Assembly (NCBI GenBank): GCA_020740775.1
Contig: JAHEWK010000016.1
Span: forward strand, 992,001-1,056,000
Direction: 5' to 3'
Length of the DNA: 64,000 nt
From: Ilyonectria destructans
Taxonomy: Eukaryota > Ascomycota > Sordariomycetes > Hypocreales > Nectriaceae
Notes under the pieces: generated by a model
Database searches by the model: none
The model's input: only the letters and a program-made list of their open reading frames with translations
Told to the model about the DNA's origin: nothing
Shown here: positions 46,158 to 55,200 of the stretch, piece by piece
Layout of the letters: each line of letters begins with the position of its first letter
How positions within the stretch are numbered: position 1 is the first letter of the stretch
Program-made: the position numbers and the translations under genes

Positions 46158-46457
46158 CGGAGGGCTTTTCAAAAGTCTTATCCAAGCACTAGTAACACCA
46201 CATATATTTATCCCTGTCGGTTACCTGAGATACATAAGGCTGTGACAGTCGCGTCAAGTAATCTACTACGGTCGCTATAACTTCAGGGGTAGTAGGCACT
46301 GCTGACTAGGATCTAGCGGTCGCTGGTGTGCTGTATCCTGCTTTCTTTTAGGGCTTATAGAAATTACAAAGTACTTAGTGTACTTAGCCTAGTAATAATT
46401 GGTTGATTTAATAGCGTTACTTTTTCTTATGGATAAGACTCTTAAAAGAGCCCTCCG
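46158..46457. mobile_element. MITE-like element with about 28-bp inverted ends and TA flanks (mariner type)
   Basis: The left end (CGGAGGGCTTTTCAAAAG, then TCTTATCCA) is mirrored at the right end as TGGATAAGACTC then TTAAAAGAGCCCTCCG, with one indel and a few mismatches. The element is flanked by TA on both sides (46156-46157 and 46458-46459), the target duplication of Tc1/mariner elements. 300 bp is too short to encode a transposase, so it is non-autonomous. A frame at 45907-46245 crosses its left border and is not believed. Confidence 0.65.
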
Positions 46458-46652
46458 TACATTGATAGAAAGACGGAGGTTCCCAAAGAGAGGAAAGCAA
46501 GAAGGAGGGGGGGAAGGAAGAGGATGATCTAGTTACCCATTCACAATGCAATATGATTTAATTTCGCAAGGCTTTCTACCAAAATGAATTAACATGATAG
46601 GTCAGATTTATCGTGTGCGTAGTTTTATCCAGCGAGGTGCTAGTTGATGTGC

Positions 46653-47039
46653 TTACTGCCCATAAAAAGTGGTTGTGAAGCTTTTGTATAAGAGTGCGAC
46701 AATGTACTCTGTCGCCCCCAAATCCTGCATAGTGTCATGCACAAAATAATGGAGCATTTTAAGGCTAAAAATATGCCCAAGTAGCTTAAGTAGAAGATGA
46801 CACAATGCCAGTGTTTCAGTTGCATGCCAGCAGGCTAAATCGGAGTGGCTTGGCAGTAACCAAGTCGCCACGATATCCTCTGGATTCGAATGCAGATGCC
46901 AGATTGCATTTTCTCGCATAATAGTGTCATATTGACTGCGGACAGATATAATGTCCCAGAAGAGCCTTTTCACCAGAGTGCCGGATGAATTCCTCAGCCT
47001 CTTATTGGGCCTTGCTTCGCTCCTCGTATTTGAGGACAC
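46653..47039 (-). CDS. Hypothetical protein, doubtful
   Basis: A 128-codon frame starting MSSNTRSEARPNKRLRNS with a basic N-terminus and a hydrophobic, His/Leu-rich remainder. No resemblance to a known family. It is divergent from the membrane protein gene at 47221 (181 bp apart). It could be a small gene, a remnant or chance. Confidence 0.25.
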   Translation of the reverse strand: MSSNTRSEARPNKRLRNSSGTLVKRLFWDIISVRSQYDTIMRENAIWHLHSNPEDIVATWLLPSHSDLACWHATETLALCHLLLKLLGHIFSLKMLHYFVHDTMQDLGATEYIVALLYKSFTTTFYGQ

Positions 47040-47220
47040 GAAGCTGATCCTTTGTGGCGCGGGTGCCTAACGACCGACAATAATAAATACCATCACTCAA
47101 ATGGTCATAAACTTAATTAGCATCTCAATTAGCATCATCGCTCTTCAGTTATTATCCAATTACTTGCCGAAAACTCAGTTCAAAAAAAATTATCAACAAA
47201 CATTGCGACAGCCGTTCAGC

Positions 47221-48125
47221 ATGGCATCTATGTCCTCCAAAGTCGAAAAGCGTGAGCCTCCCGAAAAGGTTACACTTCTGGGGTCCAACAAAGCTAAAAA
47301 CACTGTTGTTTCTCAAGGAGTGACGTTGTCTCGGCTCCACAGATATATCTTCAACGGTGTTGCCGCGTCTCTCTGCCTCGGCGTTGGCACCTTACTCTCC
47401 ATGGCAGCCTCTGAGTCCCTAGCCGTATATGGAAACGAATATGAATTCCGATACAGAGAATCTGAAATCGATCATATGCGGGAGGGGGCTGCATTTGTGG
47501 TGAGTTGATGATTGAGCTTCTGTCCAAGAATCAGCAATGCTAATGATGCATCCTTCCAGGGCCTCGTCGTCATTCCGCTGCACATCATCAATCTTATCCT
47601 CCTCGAACGGTGTGGAAAACCTTTGCCTACAATTCTCAACATGCTCTATTTTGGAGGTTCTGCTTTCTTGGCCTGCTTCAGTAGTCTTGGCTACACCCTT
47701 AGCATCATCTTCTTTCAACCAAGACGTTGTGACCAGGTTGCGCCCTACTTCTCTAGTGTTCCGCCATGGGCCGCCGCACAAGTGGAGGAATGCAAAGAAT
47801 GGGCAGTGAAGTATCAAGCATCAATCTGCATCTTTGTGGTGTTGTTGGCCTTGTATGGGTGAGTCTCACTTGGCCCAGGAATATACATTTCCTAGTACTC
47901 CACCACTAACCCCCTGACAGCATTGTGCAGATGGCGCTTTTTATCGCCGTCGTCGTTGATGTTTACGATAACACTCAGAAAGGCACATCGGAAGGCTCGA
48001 GCACTCTGTGGTCCCTCCCAGTTGGCCGATTCTCAGTTGAGCTGAGCTTCAACTGGGTTCCTCCAAAGACCAATGCACCGCAACAGCAATCTAAAACTGT
48101 TGAGATAACGCAGTCCTCGGAGTAA
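47221..48125 (+). CDS. Four-helix membrane protein of unknown function
   Basis: Exons 47221-47499, 47560-47858 and 47921-48125 give 260 aa. Four hydrophobic segments: YIFNGVAASLCLGVGTLL, GLVVIPLHIINLILL, LNMLYFGGSAFLACFSSLG, and ICIFVVLLALYGIVQMALFI across the last splice. The N-terminal 45 aa and the Gln/Ser-rich C-terminus are hydrophilic. A loop with paired Cys (RRCDQVAPYF...VEECKEW) lies between helices 3 and 4. The layout recalls fungal tetraspan proteins, but I recognise no family. The frame is open 120 bp upstream; the Met chosen is the first with a plausible cytosolic start. Introns are 60 and 62 bp. Confidence 0.65.
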
Positions 48126-48475
48126 GAAGATGACAGTGCGGTATGCGGCATTCTCTTGAAATTTGTTTAAGAACAGATTACAGGCGGTTCATCACACTAA
48201 ATTGGGTTTTGCAATGGAGGATTTGGTTCGGGAAGACTATGGCCGTAGAAATAGCCTGTACAGGAGCAGGAACGTCAAAGATTGGCATTCAAGCAGACTT
48301 GTATTCAGAAATCATCACAACAAGATTCTTCATTTATTTCCCATTTTTACGTTGCAGCAGCATAGACATCCCACACGGAAAATAAGTCGCGTCCTGGGCC
48401 AGACCACTTTCGCAACGACGGTAAAGAGCCAGTGCAAAGAAATATTTAGGATGTATTAATCTAACTTGCACTGTC
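48126..48475. other. Convergent spacer
   Basis: 3' ends of the membrane protein and dehydrogenase genes. Nothing else is seen. Confidence 0.4.
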
Positions 48476-49570
48476 TCAATCCGTCTTCATAGCCAGGATT
48501 TCCGTCTCCACAGCCTCTCCCAGGCTCTGTGTATTTCCTCGACCCCCCATGTCCGCTGTCATGATGTCCATGTCAGCCCTAACGAAGACATTCTCAATCG
48601 CTGTAAGCATGGCTGCAGCCGCCTCGGTAAATCCAAAGTGATGCAACATCATCTGGCCGGCCCAGATCATGCCGACAGGGTTAGCAATTCCCTTGCCGAA
48701 AATGTCGGGCGCACTGCCGTGCACCGGCTCGAAGAGGCTCGGGAATTCGCCCGTTGGGTTGATGTTGCCCGAAGGCGCAATGCCGATTGTGCCAGTGCAA
48801 GCTGGACCCAAGTCTGACAAGATGTCACCGAACAGGTTGCTTCCAACAACGACGTCGAAGGAATCTGGCTTTTGCACAAAATGTGCCGTCAGGATGTCGA
48901 TGTGGTACTTTTCGACAGCCACGTCTGGGTATTGCTTGTGCATCTCGCGCACTCGGGCGTCCCAGTATGGCATTGTGATACTGATGCCATTACTCTTGGT
49001 CGCGCTCGTCAACTTCTTGCGTGGCCGGCTATTAGCCAGGTCAAAGGCGTAACGAAGTACCCTATCCACTCCCACGCGGGTCATGATGGTTTCCTGGATG
49101 ACCGTCTCCCGCTCAGTGCCCTCAAACATGATACCTCCGACGCTGCTATACTCGCCCTCCGTGTTCTCCCGCACGATCCAGAAGTCAATGTCACCCGGCT
49201 TCCGTCCCGCCAGTGGAGACTTGACGCCGGGCATCAGCCGGCAGGGGCGGAGGTTGATGTACTGGTCAAACTCGCGCCGGAATTTGAGCAGGCTGCCCCA
49301 AAGTGAGACGTCGTCCGGGACCTGGTCGGGCATGCCAACGGCGCCAAAGTAGATGGCATCAAACTTGGAGAGGGTTTCTTTCCAATCGTCCGGCATCATA
49401 GTGCCATGTTTTGCGTAGTAGTCGCAGCTGGCAAAGTCGAAGTACTCGAATGCCAGGGACAGATTGAACTTCTGAGCGGCGGCTTGAAGGCACCGAACTC
49501 CATAGGGCATAACTTCCACGCCGATGCCATCGCCCGGCACCACAGCGATCTTGAGCGTCTTGGAAGTCAT
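48476..49570 (-). CDS. Tartrate / D-malate / isopropylmalate-type NAD-dependent dehydrogenase
   Basis: Single exon, 364 aa, started at MTSKTLKIAVVPGDGIGVEV; the frame is open a further 216 bp but without family sequence. Beta-decarboxylating dehydrogenase signatures are all present: PGDGIG, the substrate Arg region FRREFDQYINLRPCR, WIVRENTEGEYS, VVGSNLFGDILSDLGPA with metal Asp residues, and EPVHGSAPDIFGKG. The wording is closest in my memory to the tartrate dehydrogenase/decarboxylase and D-malate dehydrogenase branch rather than to leucine-pathway enzymes. It would oxidise a 2-hydroxy acid with NAD+ and a divalent metal, often with loss of CO2. Lies 0.5 kb from the dehalogenase-like gene, same strand. 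Confidence 0.85.
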   Translation of the reverse strand: MTSKTLKIAVVPGDGIGVEVMPYGVRCLQAAAQKFNLSLAFEYFDFASCDYYAKHGTMMPDDWKETLSKFDAIYFGAVGMPDQVPDDVSLWGSLLKFRREFDQYINLRPCRLMPGVKSPLAGRKPGDIDFWIVRENTEGEYSSVGGIMFEGTERETVIQETIMTRVGVDRVLRYAFDLANSRPRKKLTSATKSNGISITMPYWDARVREMHKQYPDVAVEKYHIDILTAHFVQKPDSFDVVVGSNLFGDILSDLGPACTGTIGIAPSGNINPTGEFPSLFEPVHGSAPDIFGKGIANPVGMIWAGQMMLHHFGFTEAAAAMLTAIENVFVRADMDIMTADMGGRGNTQSLGEAVETEILAMKTD

Positions 49571-50073
49571 TATGGAAACGACTTCAGCGAAAATTCGGAA
49601 AGAATTTAGAGAGGTGGTGAATTTTATGAACTTGGAAGAGAGAATAATGATCTCCGAGGTCGCTGTTGGGCACGGAGACGCCTTTTCTACTTGGGATCGC
49701 ATCGGTAGAAAGAATAGCCGCGACAGCGTCGTACGTTCGCTGCAGGTGCAGCACTCCAACTTGATGCATAGATGTGAGATTCTCATTTGTGAAACTCTAA
49801 TCGTCGTGCCATGTCACTCCTTTTACTTCCGGAGTTCAGGGCGATGCTACGCACCACGATTTATGTTTGGCAACCGCATATTGGAAGTCAGTCTACATTG
49901 AGCTCTCGAAAAAGGTGGGCTTTTTTAAAAAAGAAATTAAAAAAAAATTAAAAAAGAGTTTCTTTGCAATACAGATATATCCGAGTAATTTAACACAACT
50001 AAATACATTCATTGCTCTCAGATATGTAAACATCCGTCTCGTGTACAGCCCGTCAAAAAAATGGCTCTCCTGT
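49571..50073. other. Intergenic region with A/T homopolymers
   Basis: The dehydrogenase promoter. Carries a TTTTTTAAAAAA block and A-tracts at 49920-49965. No gene is seen. Confidence 0.4.
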
Positions 50074-50976
50074 TCACTTCAGGAAGTTGATGACAGCCGA
50101 AACCACCTCCTGCGGAGCATGCTCTGGGATATAGTGACCTGAATCCACACTGTTGCCCTCGACGGTGATTCCTGGCTCTGTGACGGCTTGCCACTCTTTA
50201 ATTGCATCGAAGCATTTCTCGATGACGCCGTACTTGCCCCATAGAATAAGCAAGGGGCAGCGCACCAACCGTCCATTCTTCAAGTCCTCCTTCGCCTCCT
50301 CCAGATCCAATATCGCACCAGCACGGTAGTCCTGGCACATGGCATGAACTGTAGCGGGGTCCTCCATGTTCTTAACATAGGCTTCGAAGCAGGCCGGGTC
50401 GAATATCTGCAACCCATCCGCCTGCCGCGCCCCCATGAACTTCTCGGCAGTCTCTCGGGGGCGTGCCGAAATCAGCATTTCGGGAAGTGGTTCATCCTGT
50501 ATCAGGAAGAACCAGTGGAAATACGCCTTGGCGAACTCAAAGTCCGTCTTCGTGTACATGGCGAGCGTGGGACAAATGTCCAGAAGAATGGTTTTGCGGA
50601 TCCGGTCGGGATAGTCGACGCACAGTTTATGCGCCACCCTTGCACCACGGTCATGGGCGCAGACGTAGAAGGAATCGTTGAAGCCGAGCGCGTCCATCAC
50701 AGACACGCAGTCGCGAGCCATGGCGCTCTTTGCGTACGCTGATAGCTCATCTGGCTTGGAAGACTCCCCGTAGCCACGCAGGTCAATGAGGATGACCGTG
50801 TACTTGTCAAGTAGCTGGGGAGCAACTCGATGCCAGATGTGCAGGGTCTGAGGAAAGCCGTGTAGCAACAGCAATGGCGGGGCAGTTGAAGAGGAATCGC
50901 CGCTCTTCAATCCATGGATCGTGACATCTGGGTCAGATTGCGTCTTGATGGCGAACGGCTGGAATCCTTCAAACAT
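50074..50976 (-). CDS. Alpha/beta hydrolase, fluoroacetate/haloacetate dehalogenase-like
   Basis: Single exon, 300 aa. The oxyanion motif HGFP is at 39-42. The nucleophile elbow is AHDRGARVAH, with Asp109 followed by Arg110 and Arg113. Asp133 (LLDICPT), His154-Trp155 (FHWFF), Tyr217 and His281 (SGHYIPEH) follow. This set and its spacing match the nucleophile, carboxylate-binding arginines, acid, halide-binding trio and base described for fluoroacetate dehalogenase. Family members hydrolyse haloacetates to glycolate or act as epoxide hydrolases; the HW and two Arg favour a small carboxylate substrate. Cytosolic. Divergent from the Zn2Cys6 gene at 51376. Confidence 0.88.
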   Translation of the reverse strand: MFEGFQPFAIKTQSDPDVTIHGLKSGDSSSTAPPLLLLHGFPQTLHIWHRVAPQLLDKYTVILIDLRGYGESSKPDELSAYAKSAMARDCVSVMDALGFNDSFYVCAHDRGARVAHKLCVDYPDRIRKTILLDICPTLAMYTKTDFEFAKAYFHWFFLIQDEPLPEMLISARPRETAEKFMGARQADGLQIFDPACFEAYVKNMEDPATVHAMCQDYRAGAILDLEEAKEDLKNGRLVRCPLLILWGKYGVIEKCFDAIKEWQAVTEPGITVEGNSVDSGHYIPEHAPQEVVSAVINFLK

Positions 50977-51375
50977 TTTGGGCGTTGTACGTTTGTGGCT
51001 TGTTCTCTTGTCTCAAAGGCTCTGTGAGTTTATGTTTGGGACGATTACAAATGAAGACCCCAAGATTCGGCCCATCAACAAATCATGCCGATTATATGAT
51101 GATGACGGCGGCCCCTCTCCGGCTCGTGAATGAAGTAATAGCCGAGCAAGGGCACCGAGGATAGATGGTCGGTCGGCTTAATGTTTAAGCGCCCACTAGC
51201 GAGGTGCCGAAAACTTCATCGGGCCAAGGTTGAAGCGACAAAATCCCGCCCCGATGCGGGCTTGCTCAATCGCTCCCTGAACACATGCAAACTAAAGCCC
51301 GGTCGGGAAGACGAGCCCCTTGTGTCTTACTAACTGTTGGGCTTTGTTCATTTTGTTCTATTCCTCCGTGGCCGC
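50977..51375. promoter_or_regulatory. Divergent promoter region, dehalogenase / Zn2Cys6 gene
   Basis: 399 bp between two divergent starts. GC-rich with several CGG and CCG triplets (for example around 51166-51240), as expected of a target for a zinc-cluster regulator. No gene is seen. Confidence 0.5.
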
Positions 51376-52392
51376 ATGGCGTCGGTCCGTGGTCGCGCGG
51401 CATGCAACGGATGCCGTGCACGCAAACAGAAGGCAAGTAGCATATACCCATCGTCTTGAGTATATAATGGCTTCTTGACCACTACGACTGACTTTAATTC
51501 GACAGTGCGATGAAGCTAGGTACTGGATGCCCGAAGCCTATGTTCGTTTATTTCATCACGTTCGCTGACGGCTCCGGTTTAAAGACCAGTCTGCTCAAGA
51601 TGCCATACTCTCAACCGGCCTTGTATCTGGCCAGCATCACGAAAACGGTAAGATCAACCCCTAGCCTATGTATAACTGTGCTTTCGTGCACTATTCCTGT
51701 ACGAGAAGTGCTGTAGTATATCGTGTTCTAACAGAATATCGCCTCATTGTAGTGGCCCGGCCAAAGGATATACCGAAGCCCTGGAGCACCGACTACGAGA
51801 GACCGAGAGCGCCCTATTGCGTCTTTGGATGGCTACAACTGAAGTTTCAGTTGAGCAGGCATTCGGAGAAAGCGTCTATTTGCCAGAAGCATGCTCCCGT
51901 TCGCCCAATGATGGTCGCCAATTTCCTCCCCATGCCGGATCTGACAAGTCGTCCGCGGTCACGCAGTGGGAGAATTATCCCCTACAGACTGCACAGGATG
52001 TTGGCAGGTGGGCTAAAGAGACTAAAGGGGCTACCAAAGCATCCGGAAACCAAACGGCGAGAAACGACGAGGTCTTATTAGACTGCCCACCACAGCAGCC
52101 ATACCTGCCTGGGGACGCTCCCGTTCTCCAAAACACGACGCTTAATAGCGCGATTTCATTAACACCTCCGACATCGATAACCATGTTTCCAAATCTAGAT
52201 ACGGTATTGACCCCCGAGACGCCGTCCACTCAAGAAGGCGATGCGTCAACAAGTACACCCATCAACCATGTGTCGCGATTTCGCAATCGCCACCAAGAAG
52301 CGGATAAAGCATTACGCCCAAGCAGTCCATCTCCAAATTCAAAAGCCAAGATCCAATTATCTCAAGAATTCACAGACCAGTATCTGTGGTAG
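51376..52392 (+). CDS. Zn2Cys6 DNA-binding half of a regulator, truncated
   Basis: Exons 51376-51432, 51506-51519, 51585-51647 and 51753-52392 give 257 aa. The zinc cluster, spread over three exons, is complete: Cys10, 13, 20, 27, 30 and 37 (C-x2-C-x6-C-x6-C-x2-C-x6-C). The linker RGPAKGYTEALEHRL and a short coiled coil follow. After a disordered Ser/Pro/Thr-rich stretch the frame stops at QYLW, with no fungal-specific regulatory domain, which full-length regulators have. The first intron is GC-AG (51433-51505); the second is 65 bp with a tiny 14-bp exon before it. The missing half appears to be the - strand gene at 52898-55200. Confidence 0.8.
52378..52383 (+). repeat. Left candidate inversion junction, CAGTAT
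   Basis: Six bases read as Gln-Tyr in the DNA-binding half. Their inverted copy at 55174-55179 is also read as Gln-Tyr in the other half. Three codons after it the frame ends. Confidence 0.5.
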
Positions 52393-52897
52393 AGGGCTCA
52401 CATCGTCTACTTCCCTGGGCTGATCTCCAGGCTGCCATGGTACCGGTACCACAATGATTGGGATAATTTATTCGCTGTATTGTTAAGTCCTGGATGAGGA
52501 ATCCAGAGTATGTATTAGGGCAGTCCCAAATTTGCGAGCGTCTACTGCATGAATAAATGACATTGAAATGCACATGCTATTCGTGTTTCTGTAGACATTT
52601 TTCAGTCGTGAAATATCAACCAGATCTCAATTCAACTGCTTCGTTTAGGGTCAACAAAAAATAGTAAGACCTTGTGCTATCACACTCACCGCTCCGTGCA
52701 GTTCTTGTGGGAGACGCAGTATCCTATGGATAATAGTGACATCACGTTGAAAGTGCCCAATCCTATGTCCCGTGGTCTTGTGAGGACGTCCAGATCGATG
52801 TCGCGAACGACTCATCAGGAAATAGCGACGGATCAAGTCTAAGAGAGAATACTCTCCAGCATGCCCGAACCCATTCGTGTTTAATACTGACCAACCA
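52393..52897. other. Convergent spacer between the two regulator halves
   Basis: 505 bp with no gene recognised. Under the inversion model it is the original 3' flank of the regulator gene, now reversed. Confidence 0.4.
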
Positions 52898-55200
52898 CTA
52901 GACGCCAAAACGCCCCCCAGACCCTTGAAGAGTTGCATCCCAACCAATACAGCTGAACAGGCCACCCATTTCAGTGTCCGGTGCACCGTTGAAAAGATCT
53001 TGGCCGCCAATGTGAGCTGTGTCAAAGCCAAAGTCGGGACCCGTATATTCCATAACAGGCATCCAGTCCTCGGCCTCGAAAGTATTGTCGTCGGTCGCGC
53101 CGTTTGAAGCTGTGAATTGGAAGGACCCCTGGTGCCACGCCGGTACGTCATTATGCAATCTTTGTCGTTTGGCGCCCCGGCTTTCTTGGTTAGCAACGAA
53201 TGCTGGCTCCATGTCTACTGGTTGGTTTGTAACACGGTATGGTGGCTTCGGAGGAAACATTGTCAAGTTTAAATCGGCTGCGTCGGGCCCGAAACGAGCA
53301 TTTAAGCGTTGAAGAAGCACGCTCACAGCTTCTCGACAGTGGCGCGCGCTTGTCCACCGAGATGTCATAGCCTCCAGGATTTTGAGGCAATGGCCAAGAT
53401 CTCTGTGAAACCGGAATTAGCTGCGTACAGGAGAGTGGTGCTAGAAGAAGGCAAGAAAATGGCTGATCAAGCAGGGGAAAACACCTACGAATTCGCCTTT
53501 GCGTTTGGGTACAACTCTAAAAGCGTGGCAAAGGCAATAACCAAACCTGCCATCCAGACAGCCGACAGTGTTGCTGGCCAGGCCATCAGGAAGGGATTGT
53601 CTGTGTGCCATTTTAGTTTTACAATGATGTTGCGACTTGCACTCAAGGCCGTCTGCACACTGGATTGGAAGTCTTGATTGTCGGGCGGGAGTGAGAGAAA
53701 AGGACGATGAATTAACAAAATAAGATAATTGTGCAGCATGTTGAAGAAGACGGAGTGGGAGGGCTGATGGTTAGACGACCCATCCTGGACCTCATCCTGG
53801 AACGCAGGCGGGAGACCATTCCACCAGCAATGGACTCGATAGGTTATGTCTCGAATACTTTGGGCGCTGATGTTTCTAGTATGTATTGATCTGTGGAACA
53901 GATGGACAACTTCGCCTAGCAACTGTGAGTAAGTTGCGAGATGACTCAAGATAAACTCCCTTGCTTCTTTGCCAGCGGCAGTGTAGTGCTGTGCCGGGCT
54001 TTGGGCTGCAAGGATGTCATGGGTTGTCAGAACGTCTCTCGGCTGACCACTTGACGGTGGTCGAGCAGAGGAACCCCCAGCCAAATAAGCAGGCTCTGTT
54101 TGATGCATTGGCAAGTGGTCAAGAACTTGCTCGTTCAGAACTGCCTGCGACGCGGCGGCATTCTCTCTCGACTTAACTGGCCGGTGCAGTTCCACCATCC
54201 CAGGGATGCAAACATCCACATCAGCGTCCTGGATGCTAAAAGGATGGCCCAGCGCCTGACCAATGTAACGGTCTAAGACGTAAGCACACCAAAATATGCG
54301 TTTCCGGATACCACATGTGCCGGGAGGGAGCTGGCGGTAGCGCGAAGGGCATCGGTGAAAGCCAGAGTTGTACATGGATCGGGCCAGGACGCCTTGAATT
54401 GTTGATGCTGCCCGCAACGACATGCTAGTGATCAAATATAATTCGGCAGCCAAAAGAGCCTGGAGGGAAGCGACGTCGTGACAAGAAAAAAGCGTCCCTA
54501 TTGCGGATATAAAGGCCGGAATTGACTGGATACGACATGCTGGAGGCAAAACCTCGCCGGATGATGTCGAGGCGACAATATTGAATATGCACTGGAACAT
54601 TACTGCTCGACACAACTTCCAGTTGGGCTGGGGGTTGGCGGGCGAGTCTAGGCCAGGATCCTCCTCATAGAAGCGATTGACTTGTTCCACAAAGGTCGGT
54701 CCATGCAGGAAGGGGAAGAATGAATGCCAATGACGGAAGAAGGCCATCAGGAGCTTCTGGGCTGTGTCCGATGGAGGAGGGATGCCCAGGGCAGTAGTGT
54801 CGATGCCATACGACGGGGTTCCAGGGCTTGTAGTTGAAGTCGACTCGGTTGGATTTTCCCCACGCTCATCGCCTACCGATTGAGACACATCGTGTGTTTC
54901 AGGCGCAACCAGGTAGGTGTGAGCTGAGCCTGGGTCAGGCCCATCAGCATCAGCACCGGGATTCGCACTGGGATCAGTAGCAGTGCCGCCATTACGTCGC
55001 CGCTCAGACGCGTCCACTGCAGCGGCTGACGCTGCCCTGGCAAAGGCACGGAAGACGGTGTCAGCGAAGAAGACGCCGCTGGCGCTCCCTATGAACTCGC
55101 TGTCGCTAGATGGCAGGGCGACAAACGATCCAATCTCAATAGACGGTAGATGGTTGGTCGCAGGTCCACTGCTATACTGTCCACGGGATGGCACCGACAT
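52898..55200 (-). CDS. Fungal-specific regulatory half of a Zn2Cys6 regulator, no zinc cluster
   Basis: Exons 55200-53489 and 53402-52898 give 738 aa. From residue about 155 the regulatory domain is clear: LLMAFFRHWHSFFPFLHGPTF, then RKRIFWCAYVLDRYIGQALG, then FFNMLHNYLILLIHRPFLS. The C-terminal exon (HCLKILEAMTSRW onward) ends in a Gly/Asp/Glu-rich tail. The N-terminal part, SSDSEFIGSASGVFF onward, resembles the inter-domain part of full-length regulators rather than a natural start, and no zinc cluster is encoded upstream. A TATATA stretch at 55225-55230, about 25 bp before the ATG, might allow transcription. I read it as the displaced C-terminal part of the gene at 51376. Confidence 0.8.
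55174..55179 (-). repeat. Right candidate inversion junction, ATACTG
   Basis: Inverted copy of 52378-52383, read CAGTAT on the - strand as residues 8-9 (Gln-Tyr) of the regulatory half, in the same codon phase as the left copy. Confidence 0.5.

Noticed and set aside
45907..46245. A 112-codon + strand gene
   Set aside because: Crosses the left border of the TA-flanked MITE and has no resemblance to known proteins.
51506..51650. Frameshifted, decayed zinc cluster
   Set aside because: First reading suggested a broken second half, but a 65-bp intron (51520-51584) with a CTGAC branch point restores all six Cys.
51510..51716. A separate small protein at the zinc-cluster gene
   Set aside because: It reads through two introns of the Zn2Cys6 gene; the spliced product gives a perfect zinc cluster instead.
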